The notes beneath the pieces are model-generated. The model saw nothing but the letters and a program-made list of their open reading frames with translations, made no database searches and was not told the origin of the DNA. 64,000 nucleotides of DNA from Streptomyces sp. BK208 (GTDB lineage Bacteria; Actinomycetota; Actinomycetes; Streptomycetales; Streptomycetaceae), in contig NZ_SOAV01000001.1 of the NCBI RefSeq assembly GCF_004364245.1, forward strand, positions 186,001 to 250,000, in the 5' to 3' direction. Below, one piece after another: positions 24,614-32,798 of this stretch. Positions within the stretch are counted from its first letter, which is position 1; every line of letters starts with the position of its first letter. A program made the position numbers and the translations under genes.

Positions 24614-26898
24614 CCGCCCCGCGTTACCGCGATCCGGCCGCGCCGGTGCCCGAACGCGTCCATGACCTGCTCGGCCGCATGACCCTCGCGGAGAAGGTCG
24701 GTCAGCTCAACCAGCGCATGTACGGCTGGGATGCCTACGAGAGGGCCGGGGACGGTCACCGCCTCACGGACTCCTTCCGCGCGGAGGTCGCCGCCTTCGG
24801 CGGCATGGGTGCGCTGTACGGGCTGCAGCGGGCCGACGCGTGGTCCGGCGTCGGTTTCGCGGACGGCCTCGACGCGCGCGACGGGGCGCGGACGGCGGCG
24901 ACCGTGCAGCGGTACGTCACGGAGAACACGCGGCTCGGCATACCCGTGCTGCTGGTCGAGGAGATGCCGCACGGCCACCAGGCGCTGGACGGCACGGTGC
25001 TCCCGGTGAACCTGGCGGCCGGAGCCACCTGGGATCCGGGGCTGTACGCCGACGCGGTGGCCGGGGCAGCCGCCGAACTGCGGGCGCGCGGTGCGCACGT
25101 CGCGCTGGTCTCGGCCCTCGACCTGGTGCGTGATCCGCGCTGGGGGCGCAGCGAGGAGTGCTTCGCCGAGGACCCCTACCTGGCCGCGCGGATGACCGAG
25201 GCACTGGTCGAGGGCGCGGGCCGGGCGGGTGTGGCCGTGGTCCTCAAGCACTTCGCCGGACAGGGAGCCACGACCGGCGGCCGCAACAGCGCGGCGACGG
25301 AGCTGGGCGTGCGCGAACTGCACGAGGTGCATCTGGCCGCGGCCCGGGCCGGGGTGGCGGCGGGCGCGGCCGGGTTGATGGCCGCCTACAACGAGTTCGA
25401 CGGCCTGCCCTGCGTCGCGAGCCGGTACCTGCTGACCGAACTGCTCCGTGAGGAGTGGGGCTTCGAGGGTGTCGTCATGGCGGACGGCACGGCGGTGGAC
25501 CGGCTGGTGCGGCTGACCGGCGATCCGGTCGCGGCCGGGGCGCTGGCCCTGGACGCGGGCTGCGACCTGAGCCTGTGGGACGACTGCTTCCCGCGGCTGG
25601 GCGAGGCGGTGGAACGCGCCCTGGTGTCCGAGGCGGCCGTGGACACCGCGGTGGCGCGGGTCCTCGCGCTGAAGTTCCGCCTCGGCCTGTTCGAGCAGCC
25701 CCTGCCCGACGACCGGTCCGCGACCGGGGCCCTGCCGGACCCCGCCGAGCTGGGCGAGCGCGTCGCCCGCGCGTCGGTGACGCTGCTCGCGCACGAGGGC
25801 GGTGTCCTGCCCCTGTCCCGTTCGGTGCGGCGGATCGCGGTGCTCGGTCCGAACGCGGACTCCGTGGCGCGGCAGACGGGCGACTACACGGCGCCGCAGC
25901 GCCCCGGCGCCGGCGTCACCGTCCTGGACGGCATCCGCGCGGCGGCCGCACCCGGCACCGAGGTGCTGCACGGGCGGGGGTGCGCCCTGGTGGGTGAGGA
26001 CGTGACGGACGTCGCGGCCGCCGTCGCGCTTGCGGCGGGCTCCGACGTGGCCGTGCTGGTGCTGGGCGGCTCCAGCGCCCGCTCCGCGGACACGGCCTTC
26101 GACGTGAACGGAGCGGCCGTCACCGGAGCCGGAACGCCGTCCGACATGACCTGCGGAGAGGGTGTGGACCTGGCGGACCTGGCGCTGCCGCCCGCGCAAC
26201 GGGCCCTGTGGTCCGCGGTGTCGGCGACCGGGACACCGGTCGTGGTGGTGCTGGTCCAGGGCCGGCCGCACGCCCTGCCCGGGGTGGAGGCGCCCGCGGC
26301 CGCGGTGCTGAGCGCCTGGTACCCGGGGCCGGCGGGCGGGCGTGCCGTGGCCGAGGTGCTGTTCGGCGACGTCGAACCGCGCGGCCGGCTGCCGGTCTCC
26401 GTGCCCCGCTCGGCCGCCCAGCTGCCCGTGTACTACAACGGCAAGGACCACCGCTATCGCGGGTACGTCGACCAGAGCGCCGGCCCGCTGCACGCCTTCG
26501 GGCACGGCCTGTCGTACACGAGCGTCGCGTACGGCGCGCCGCGGCTGTCGCGCACCCGGGTCGGTGCGGACGCGCCGCATCTGACCTGCCGGGTGACGGT
26601 CCGCAACACGGGGTCCCGGCCGGCCGAGGAGACGGTCCAGCTGTACGTGCGCAGGCTGTCCGGGGGCACCTCCTGGCCGCGCGTGCGCGAGTTGCGCGGC
26701 TTCGTGCGCCTGAGTATCGCGCCGGGCGACGCGGCGGACGCGGTCTTCGAGGTGGGCCCGGAGACGCTCGCGTCGGTGGGACGCGACCTGCGCCTCGTGG
26801 TGGAGCCGGGGACGGTGGAGGTGGAGACGGGTCCGGCGTCCGACCGGACCCGGGGTGCCCGCCTGGAGATCACGGACTCGGAATCCGCCACTACTTAG
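24610..26898 (+). CDS. GH3 family beta-glycosidase
   Basis: The GTG at 24610 overlaps the preceding stop. The 762 residues show the GH3 order: an N-terminal barrel (MTLAEKVGQLNQ; GIPVLLVEEMPHG; KHFAGQG), the nucleophile in GFEGVVMADGTAVD (Asp292), a second alpha/beta domain (RIAVLGPNADS; AVLVLGG; WYPGPAGGRAVAEVLFGD) and a fibronectin III-like end (FGHGLSYTSVAYG onward). It is cytosolic, exo-acting on beta-linked sugars. It shares the operon with the GH5-like enzyme, transporter and LacI. Its TAG stop lies inside an iron box belonging to the next gene. Confidence 0.92.
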   Translation: MTAPRYRDPAAPVPERVHDLLGRMTLAEKVGQLNQRMYGWDAYERAGDGHRLTDSFRAEVAAFGGMGALYGLQRADAWSGVGFADGLDARDGARTAATVQRYVTENTRLGIPVLLVEEMPHGHQALDGTVLPVNLAAGATWDPGLYADAVAGAAAELRARGAHVALVSALDLVRDPRWGRSEECFAEDPYLAARMTEALVEGAGRAGVAVVLKHFAGQGATTGGRNSAATELGVRELHEVHLAAARAGVAAGAAGLMAAYNEFDGLPCVASRYLLTELLREEWGFEGVVMADGTAVDRLVRLTGDPVAAGALALDAGCDLSLWDDCFPRLGEAVERALVSEAAVDTAVARVLALKFRLGLFEQPLPDDRSATGALPDPAELGERVARASVTLLAHEGGVLPLSRSVRRIAVLGPNADSVARQTGDYTAPQRPGAGVTVLDGIRAAAAPGTEVLHGRGCALVGEDVTDVAAAVALAAGSDVAVLVLGGSSARSADTAFDVNGAAVTGAGTPSDMTCGEGVDLADLALPPAQRALWSAVSATGTPVVVVLVQGRPHALPGVEAPAAAVLSAWYPGPAGGRAVAEVLFGDVEPRGRLPVSVPRSAAQLPVYYNGKDHRYRGYVDQSAGPLHAFGHGLSYTSVAYGAPRLSRTRVGADAPHLTCRVTVRNTGSRPAEETVQLYVRRLSGGTSWPRVRELRGFVRLSIAPGDAADAVFEVGPETLASVGRDLRLVVEPGTVEVETGPASDRTRGARLEITDSESATT

Positions 26899-26913
26899 GC
26901 TAGCCTTACCTTC
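26895..26913. promoter_or_regulatory. Iron box (DmdR/IdeR-type) before the siderophore-interacting protein gene
   Basis: TTAGGCTAGCCTTACCTTC matches the core of the actinobacterial iron box (TTAGGTTAGGCTNACCTAA). It covers the GH3 stop codon (26896-26898) and ends directly at the ATG of the next gene. A promoter under this box would give a very short or leaderless transcript. Confidence 0.78.
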
Positions 26914-27732
26914 ATGGCGAAGGTAAGGCGGCTCACGCCCCGGCACCCCGAGATGTTCCGCGCCCGCGTCGTGCGGACCGAGCGGGTCTCCCCGTCGATG
27001 CGGCGCGTCACGGTCACCGGGCCGCGGCTCGGCGGCTTTCCGTGGCTCGGGTACGACCACTGGTTCCGCCTGTTCTTCCCCCTCGCCCACCAACGCGCCC
27101 TGCGCCTGCCGGAGTTCACCGGCTCCCAGTGGTGGCAGCCGTACCTGGCGATCCCCGAGGAGGAACGGCCGCACTGCGCCAACTACTCCGTGGCCGACTA
27201 CCGCAGGCGGACGGCCGAGCTGGACATCGACTTCGTCGTCCACCGCGGCCCCACCGGCGAGATCGAGGGCCGGGCCGCGATCTGGGCCTGCGGCGCACGG
27301 CCCGGCGACGCGCTCGCCCTGCTCGACCAGGGCGTCCTCTTCGACTGCCCGCGGGACGCCTCCGAGGTCACCGTGGTGGCCGACGAGACCGGCCTGCCCG
27401 CCACGGCGAGCATCATGCGCTCGCTGCCCGAGGGCACCAGGGGACGGCTCATCCAGGAGATCCCCACCGACGGCGACCGGCGCGCGCTGCGGGCCCCGGA
27501 CGGAGTGAGCGTCACCTGGGTCGTGCGGCAGGACGGCTCCTCGGTACCCGGCGCCGCCGCGCTCCGTGAACTGCACCGGCTGACTCGCGCCGACGCGACC
27601 GGTTACGCCTTCGTCGTCGGCGAGTCCACCCTGGCCACCGAGGGACGCAGGCACCTGCACCGGCTGGGCCTGCCGAAGGAGCGCATCACCTTCTCGGGCT
27701 TCTGGAAGCACGAGGCTCTCGCGGCGGCCTGA
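26914..27732 (+). CDS. Siderophore-interacting protein (FAD/NAD(P)H ferric-siderophore reductase)
   Basis: The 272-residue protein fits the SIP/ViuB family: RVVRTERVSPSMRRVTVTGPRLGGF opening the FAD barrel, HWFRLFFPL, the flavin-contact segment NYSVADYR where most relatives have RxYT, DIDFVVHR, then VVADETGLPATASIMRSLP and GYAFVVGESTLATEGRRHL of the NADPH side, ending SGFWKHE. It reduces ferric siderophores in the cytosol to release iron. The iron box at its start ties it to iron starvation and so to the coelichelin cluster 10 kb away. No Shine-Dalgarno sequence is seen. Confidence 0.88.
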   Translation: MAKVRRLTPRHPEMFRARVVRTERVSPSMRRVTVTGPRLGGFPWLGYDHWFRLFFPLAHQRALRLPEFTGSQWWQPYLAIPEEERPHCANYSVADYRRRTAELDIDFVVHRGPTGEIEGRAAIWACGARPGDALALLDQGVLFDCPRDASEVTVVADETGLPATASIMRSLPEGTRGRLIQEIPTDGDRRALRAPDGVSVTWVVRQDGSSVPGAAALRELHRLTRADATGYAFVVGESTLATEGRRHLHRLGLPKERITFSGFWKHEALAAA

Positions 27733-27762
27733 GGCGGCCGGTCTCCCCCGCGCCGGTGCCCG

Positions 27763-28257
27763 TCATCGGCCGAGGCCGGCCGCGGCGAGGGCCAGGGCGG
27801 TGCGCAGGGCGGCGGCGAGATCGACCCGGGTGGCCGCGGAGCCGGCGTCCGGATCGGCCGTCCGGTCGGCGTGGTGCTCGACGGCCGCGCGCAGGGCGGT
27901 GTTGAGCATGACGGCCCGGACGGTCCGACCCCGCCCAGGCCGCCGACGGCGGACCCGGCTCGGGCCTACGCCCGCCCGGGGGTCCTGGGCCTCAGGACCT
28001 CGTTCACGGACTCCTCGCGACACTTCCGGAGCAGGTCGTCGAAGGCGCGCTCGACGCGCTCGGGACAGGGCGTGCCGGTCGGGGAAGTGCCGGTACAGCA
28101 CGCCCTGACCGACCCCGGCGCGACGGACGATCGCGGACAGCGGGGCGGCCAGACCGCACTCCGAGTAGATCTCCCGCGCGGCGGCGACCAACGCGGCCCG
28201 GTTGCGGGCGGCGGCCTCGCGCCCCTCGCCGCGGGTCGATCCGGAGGTCGCCCACAC
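27763..28257 (-). pseudogene. Broken TetR-family regulator
   Basis: From a possible GTG at 28257 one frame reads ATSGSTRGEGREAAARNRAALVAAAREIYSECGLAAPLSAIVRRAGVG, then QGVLYRHFPDRHALS, a clean TetR helix-turn-helix. At about 28068 the match jumps frame to ERVERAFDDLLRKCREESVNEVL and soon ends. A typical TetR C-terminal helix (NTALRAAVEHHADRTADPDAG to the end at 27763) returns in the first frame. The middle of the ligand domain is missing. At least one frameshift and an internal deletion make a working protein unlikely. Confidence 0.72.
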
Positions 28258-28651
28258 CTGGCGTACGACGCTCGAGAGCCGCGGGCGGGTGCGGATCGAC
28301 GGTCTCGCCGACGAGGTCGGCCGGAGCCGCAAGCGGCTGTCGGCCGCTTCCACGCGCAGCTCGGCATCACGCCCAAGCGGGGCGCCAGGCTGGTGCGCTT
28401 CGACCACGCCGCCCACCTGCTCGCGGCGGACCTCGCGCCTGCCGCCGTCGCCTTCGACAGCGGTTACGTCGACCAGTCCCACCTCCACCGGGATGGTCAA
28501 GGCCTTCACCGGGCTCACTCCCACGGCCGTGGCCGGCGCGCCGTGGCTCGCGATCGACGACGTGGCGTGGCCGGGCCCGTCGCCCGCCTCTCCCACGGGA
28601 CCCGTGCTCCCGCCGCGGGTCACGGACGTTGCCGGACGTGCGGGCGCTTGA
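28202..28651 (+). pseudogene. Broken AraC-family regulator, DNA-binding part only
   Basis: One plus-strand frame gives VRIDGLADEVGRSRKRL (first AraC helix-turn-helix). The next frame gives RFHAQLGITPKRGARLVRFDHAAHLLAADLAPAAVAFDSGYVDQSHLHRD. The first frame then resumes with MVKAFTGLTPTAVAGAPWLAIDDVAWPG. In an intact protein these would be continuous, so at least two frameshifts have occurred. The N-terminal sensor half is absent. It overlaps the start of the decayed TetR gene on the other strand. Confidence 0.72.
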
Positions 28652-28736
28652 TAGGCAGGTGCTGACCCGCGGGCCCCGGCCCGCCCGAGCGTGTCGTCAC
28701 CCGACGGTCCGGCACCGACGCACCGGAGCAGACTCC

Positions 28737-29129
28737 ATGAAGATCCACCTCACCAGCGTCTTCGTCGACGACCAGACGCACGCCCTGCGCTTCTACACGG
28801 AGGCGCTCGGCTTCCTGAAAAAGCACGACGTGCCGGTGGGGGCGGGCGGGGACCGGTGGCTGACCGTCGTCTCGCCGGAGGCTCCCGACGGGACCGAGCT
28901 GCTGCTGGAGCCCTCCGGTCACCCCGCGGTGCGGCCCTACCGTACGGCTCTGGCCGAGGACGGCATCCCGGCGGCCTCCTTCGCCGTGGACGACGTACGG
29001 GCGGAGTTCGACCGGCTCCGCGCACTCGGGGTGCGCTTCACCCAGGAGCCGGTGGAGACGGGTCCGGTCACCACGGCGGTCCTGGACGACACCTGCGGCA
29101 ACCTGATCCAGATCATGCAGGCCCCGTGA
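28737..29129 (+). CDS. VOC (glyoxalase/bleomycin-resistance fold) protein
   Basis: The ATG at 28737 is preceded by GGAG and gives 130 residues with the two beta-alpha-beta-beta-beta units of the VOC fold: SVFVDDQTHALRFYTEALGFLKKHDVPVG, ELLLEPSGHP, then AASFAVDDVRAEFDRLRALGVRFTQEP and VLDDTCGNLIQIMQ with the late metal-type position. Members include lyases, dioxygenases and drug-binding proteins; the role here is unknown. It follows decayed regulators and faces a MerR gene. Confidence 0.82.
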   Translation: MKIHLTSVFVDDQTHALRFYTEALGFLKKHDVPVGAGGDRWLTVVSPEAPDGTELLLEPSGHPAVRPYRTALAEDGIPAASFAVDDVRAEFDRLRALGVRFTQEPVETGPVTTAVLDDTCGNLIQIMQAP

Positions 29130-29161
29130 CCTGGAGGGCCCCCGCCGGGGGAGGGTGCCGC

Positions 29162-29554
29162 CTACGGGACCGTCGCGCTCCCGAGGCGGTCGGCGAGGGC
29201 CGCGGCGAACTCCTCCGCCCGCGCCAGCTGGGTCCGCAGGTCCGCGACCCGCTGCCGGGCGGCCCGTTCGTAGGTGCGGACGCGTTCGAGGAGCCGCTCG
29301 CGCTCGTCCGCCGGCAGCTGTCCGCCGGCGCGGTCCAGGCGGTCGGTGGCCTCCAGGAGGTCGCGCATCTCGTCGAGGGTGAAGCCGAGCGGCTTCATCC
29401 GGCGGACGACCATGAGGCGGGCCACGTCAGCCTCCGTGTACAGCCGGAAGCCGCCCTGCGAGCGGGCGGACGGGACGACCAGGCCGGTCTCCTCGTAGTG
29501 CCGGATCGTGCGCAGCGACAAAACGGTCCTGGCCGCCACCTCTCCGATCTGCAT
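29162..29554 (-). CDS. MerR-family transcriptional regulator
   Basis: The ATG at 29554 has a GGCGGG site and gives 130 residues (a GTG five codons earlier is also open). MQIGEVAARTVLSLRTIRHYEETGLVVPSARSQGGFRLYTEADVARL is the MerR winged helix, followed by MKPLGFTLDEMRDLLEATDRL and a long coiled-coil dimer helix. No metal-binding Cys cluster is present, so it is not a metal sensor of the MerR/CueR kind. A dyad with MerR-type spacing lies 66 bases upstream of the start and is probably its own operator. Its 3' end converges on the VOC gene. Confidence 0.88.
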   Translation of the reverse strand: MQIGEVAARTVLSLRTIRHYEETGLVVPSARSQGGFRLYTEADVARLMVVRRMKPLGFTLDEMRDLLEATDRLDRAGGQLPADERERLLERVRTYERAARQRVADLRTQLARAEEFAAALADRLGSATVP

Positions 29555-29619
29555 GTGCCCGCCGCCCACGCGTGCGCCTTCCTCGTCGCCCGTCCCGCCG
29601 CCATCGCCACGGCTTCGAT

Positions 29620-29643
29620 CTCTACCGTAACGTCAGGGTAGAG
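29620..29643. promoter_or_regulatory. Dyad upstream of merR (likely MerR operator)
   Basis: CTCTACC (29620-29626) and GGTAGAG (29637-29643) form perfect 7-bp arms around ten bases containing GTAACGTCA. On the minus strand, CCCTGACGTTACGG lies in the centre, resembling Streptomyces MerR promoters with a long spacer. Confidence 0.6.
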
Positions 29644-29789
29644 TTGCCCGGGTGCCGGGCCGCTGTGCCGCCCGGCGCGTCCATGGCCCGGGGAGACCCG
29701 ACACGGTGCGGGAGAGCCGGTCCGCCTTGTCGTGCCGGGGTCGAGGAAGCCCCCGGCGAACACCTGTGCCAGCAGGAGAGAGCGAGCGC

Positions 29790-29828
29790 ATGTCCCCGAC
29801 ACCCCGCGCCGCCGTCTGCCCGCCGTGA
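29790..29828 (+). CDS. Possible 12-residue leader peptide before the SulP gene
   Basis: A strong AGGAGAG ribosome site precedes ATG at 29790; the frame reads MSPTPRAAVCPP and stops at 29826-29828, 157 bases before the SulP start. Small Cys-containing leader ORFs occur upstream of sulfur genes in actinobacteria, so translation-linked sensing is conceivable. The short length makes chance possible. The rest of 29644-29985 shows no other gene. Confidence 0.35.
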   Translation: MSPTPRAAVCPP

Positions 29829-29985
29829 CGCTTAGGCGCTGAGCGGCTGCCGCCGCGTCGGCACGCGCTTTCCCCATCCTCCCCGGTCCGCCGCCGCGCG
29901 GCCCTCGCGCGGGACCGGCCCGGCTCCGCACGCCCCCGCACGCCCTCGCTGCCGGGCGTGCCCGACCACGACAGGTGCCTTCCTC

Positions 29986-31491
29986 TTGTCTGCTCCGGTG
30001 CTCTCCCCCGCCGCGCGCCTGCGCGGCCTCAAGCCCGACTGGCTCTCCGACCCGAAGGTGTGGCGCACCGAAGTCCTCGCCGGACTCGTCGTCGCCCTGG
30101 CGCTGGTCCCGGAGGCGATCTCGTTCTCGATCATCGCCGGGGTCGCCCCGGAGACCGGTCTGTTCGCGGCGTTCACCATGGCCGTCACCATCTCGGTCGT
30201 CGGCGGCCGCCGCGCGATGATCTCCGCCGCGACCGGCGCCGTCGCCCTGGTGATCGCCCCGCTGAACCGGGAGCACGGCCTCGGGTACCTGGTCGCGGCG
30301 GTCATCCTCGCCGGTGTCTTCCAGGTGGTCCTCGGGGCGCTCGGGGTGGCCAGGCTGATGCGGTTCGTGCCGCGCTCGGTGATGGTCGGCTTCGTCAACG
30401 CGCTGGCCGTCCTCATCTTCATGGCGCAGGTGCCCGAGCTGACCGACGTGCCCTGGCCCGTCTACCCGCTCGCTGCGGCCGGGCTCGTGCTGATGGTGCT
30501 GTTCCCGAGGGTCACGAGGGTGGTCCCGGCGCCGCTGGTCTCCATCGTCGTGCTCACGGTCGTCACCGTGGCGGCGGGCATCGCCGTACCGACCGTGGGC
30601 GACAAGGGGGAGCTGCCGCACGCCCTGCCCGTGCCCGGGCTGCCCGACGTGCCGTTCACCCTCGACACGCTGACGACCGTCGCCCCGTACGCGTTCGCCA
30701 TGGCCCTGGTCGGGCTCATGGAGTCACTGATGACGGCGAAGCTGGTGGACGACATCACCGACACCCACTCCGACAAGACCCGTGAGTCGATCGGTCAGGG
30801 CATCGCCAACATCGTCACCGGCTTCTTCGGCGGCATGGGCGGTTGCGCCATGATCGGCCAGACGATGATCAACGTGAAGGTGTCCGGCGCGCGCACCCGT
30901 CTGTCCACGTTCCTCGCGGGTTCGTTCCTTATGGTGCTGTGCATCGTGTTCGGCCCGGTCGTGTCCGACATCCCGATGGCCGCCCTGGTCGCGGTGATGG
31001 TGATGGTGTCGTTCACGACGTTCGACTGGCACTCCGTCGCTCCGCGGACGCTCAGGCGGATGCCCGCAGGCGAGATCCTCGTCATGGTGGTCACCGTCGC
31101 CGTCGTGGTCGCCACCGGCAATCTCGCCGTCGGCGTCGTGGTCGGCTCCGTCACCGCGATGGTGATCTTCGCCCGGCGGGTCGCCCGTCTGGCCGACGTC
31201 ACCTCGGTCACCGATCCCGACGGCGGCCAGGTCGTCTACTCCGTCACCGGCGAGCTGTTCTTCGCCTCCAGCAACGACCTGGTCACCCGGTTCGACTACG
31301 CCGGTGACCCGGACCGGGTCGTCATCGACCTGTCCGCGACCCGCGTCTGGGACGCCTCGTCGGTGGCCGCCCTGGACGCGATCGAGACCAAGTACGCGCA
31401 GCGCGGCAAGCAGGTCGAGATCGCCGGTCTCGACGAGCACAGTTCAGACCTGCGCGAACGGCTCGGCGGCACCCTCACCGGGCACCACTGA
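29986..31491 (+). CDS. SulP-family anion (sulfate/bicarbonate) transporter with STAS domain
   Basis: The TTG at 29986 (AGGTG upstream; a GTG at 29998 is an alternative) gives 501 residues. SulP features are DWLSDPKVWRTEVLAGLVVALALVPEAISFSIIAGV at the N-terminus, about 12 membrane segments, and GIANIVTGFFGGMGGCAMIGQTMINVKVSGARTRLSTF. The C-terminal STAS domain (about 405-500) includes VVIDLSATRVWDASSVAALDAI. SulP proteins carry sulfate, bicarbonate or dicarboxylates across the inner membrane. No carbonic anhydrase or sulfur gene is adjacent, so the anion is uncertain. Confidence 0.88.
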   Translation: MSAPVLSPAARLRGLKPDWLSDPKVWRTEVLAGLVVALALVPEAISFSIIAGVAPETGLFAAFTMAVTISVVGGRRAMISAATGAVALVIAPLNREHGLGYLVAAVILAGVFQVVLGALGVARLMRFVPRSVMVGFVNALAVLIFMAQVPELTDVPWPVYPLAAAGLVLMVLFPRVTRVVPAPLVSIVVLTVVTVAAGIAVPTVGDKGELPHALPVPGLPDVPFTLDTLTTVAPYAFAMALVGLMESLMTAKLVDDITDTHSDKTRESIGQGIANIVTGFFGGMGGCAMIGQTMINVKVSGARTRLSTFLAGSFLMVLCIVFGPVVSDIPMAALVAVMVMVSFTTFDWHSVAPRTLRRMPAGEILVMVVTVAVVVATGNLAVGVVVGSVTAMVIFARRVARLADVTSVTDPDGGQVVYSVTGELFFASSNDLVTRFDYAGDPDRVVIDLSATRVWDASSVAALDAIETKYAQRGKQVEIAGLDEHSSDLRERLGGTLTGHH

Positions 31492-31529
31492 CCCTCAGGG
31501 ACGGCGTCAGGCGTGGGACGGCACCGGCG

Positions 31530-32663
31530 TCACGCGCCCGGCGGGCGGAACTGGGGGCCGTAGGTGCCGGAGCCGCCCGGGAGGTCGGTCTCCATCAGCT
31601 CCAGCGCGGGTGCTTCCAGCGCGCGCATCGTCCGGACGGCCGAGCGCAGGGTGCGTGCGTCGCCGTCGGTCCAGGCCGCCTCCAGGGTGCCGAGCACCTT
31701 GGCGTAGGCGGTGTCGAAGCGGTCGAGGAGGTTCTGGACGCGCTGCGGCGGGTCGGGCCAGCCGCCGGCCGGGACCTTGGCCATGGGGCGTGCGTCGGGG
31801 AAGGGCACGGGGGCACCGGTGAAGCTCCAGCCGTCGTCCCCCCGGCGCAGCTGCCTGCCGTGGTAGATCTCGCCGAAGGCGTAGTAGTGGGCCGGGTGGT
31901 CGTCGCCGAAGGAGTCCTCGGGGGAACTGGCGGTGCCCTCGCCCTGTTCCTTGATGATCGCGATGGCCCGCTCGACGCCGTCGAGGTCGGTCACGGGTTC
32001 CAGGACGTCGGAGCCGATGCGCTCGGACAGCTGCCCGTGGGCCGACAGTCCGGGCGCGGTGGAGCGGAAGGCGCTCAGCAGGTCGCTGTAGAAGTGGCCG
32101 ACGCTGGGTGAGTCCTTCATGCCGCGGGCGAGGGGAGCCTCGGGGGCCTCGATCGCCATCATCACGTCGTGCACGAAGGGCCGGTTGAGCCCCGAGAGGT
32201 AGACCGTCACCCCCTCACGCACACCGCCGGGCAGGGGGCCGGGATAGGCGGGCGCCGAGTCGGTGATCCGTGGCCGGCCACCCACCGCCACCAGCAGGTT
32301 GCACACGACGCCCAGGTGGTACATCTCGTCGCCGACGATGCGCCGGATCAGCCGCGCGACATGGCTGGAGCGGTCGCCCACCGACCACCATCCGCACAGG
32401 TAGGGCGGGATCGTGGCGAGTTCGAGCGCCACGGCGACCTGCAGGGCCTCCCGCAGCCAGTCGACGCCGCGGCCGCTCTTGGGGACGGCGAGCAGCTGGG
32501 CCACGGACCGGCAGCCGGACACGGCGCCCCCCGGCCGCCCGGCCGCGTGCGCGGAGGCGGCGGCCGGGAGGGGAGCGGCGGCCGTCAGAACGGCCGACGC
32601 CATGAAGGTCCTTCGCCCGAACGGGGCGCCCGTCCCCGACGATTCCTCGCGCACTCCAGTCAC
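31530..32663 (-). CDS. Tat-exported ferritin-like protein (iminophenyl-pyruvate dimer synthase-type domain)
   Basis: The GTG at 32663 has a GGGAG site. The 377 residues begin with a twin-arginine signal (GRRTFMASAVLTAAA). Then a ferritin-like four-helix domain carries ALELATIPPYLCGWW (Glu81) and RRIVGDEMYHLGVVCNLLVAVGG with the ExxH pair Glu113/His116; HYYAFGEIYHG supplies a later Glu/His group. The closest family I recognise is the ferritin-like domain of VioB/RebD-type proteins, many of which occur outside pigment clusters with unknown roles. An exported di-iron protein is predicted. Confidence 0.75.
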   Translation of the reverse strand: MTGVREESSGTGAPFGRRTFMASAVLTAAAPLPAAASAHAAGRPGGAVSGCRSVAQLLAVPKSGRGVDWLREALQVAVALELATIPPYLCGWWSVGDRSSHVARLIRRIVGDEMYHLGVVCNLLVAVGGRPRITDSAPAYPGPLPGGVREGVTVYLSGLNRPFVHDVMMAIEAPEAPLARGMKDSPSVGHFYSDLLSAFRSTAPGLSAHGQLSERIGSDVLEPVTDLDGVERAIAIIKEQGEGTASSPEDSFGDDHPAHYYAFGEIYHGRQLRRGDDGWSFTGAPVPFPDARPMAKVPAGGWPDPPQRVQNLLDRFDTAYAKVLGTLEAAWTDGDARTLRSAVRTMRALEAPALELMETDLPGGSGTYGPQFRPPGA

Positions 32664-32798
32664 CCTTACTCCCTCTGCAAGCGGCGCCCGTCTCCGACCG
32701 AGACGTCCGCATTCCTCCGACGGCTGGCGAAACTAGCAGCGAAGAGGCCGTTTGCCAGGCGGGCGGCACGGCGCGGGGCATCCTCTACCCGGTCGGCC

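Noticed and set aside
27733..28736. Insertion sequence or integrase remnant
   Set aside because: I looked for transposase motifs and terminal inverted repeats around the broken regulators and saw none.
31530..32663. Violacein/rebeccamycin-type pigment cluster
   Set aside because: Only a ferritin-like domain is present; the tryptophan oxidase and tailoring enzymes are absent.
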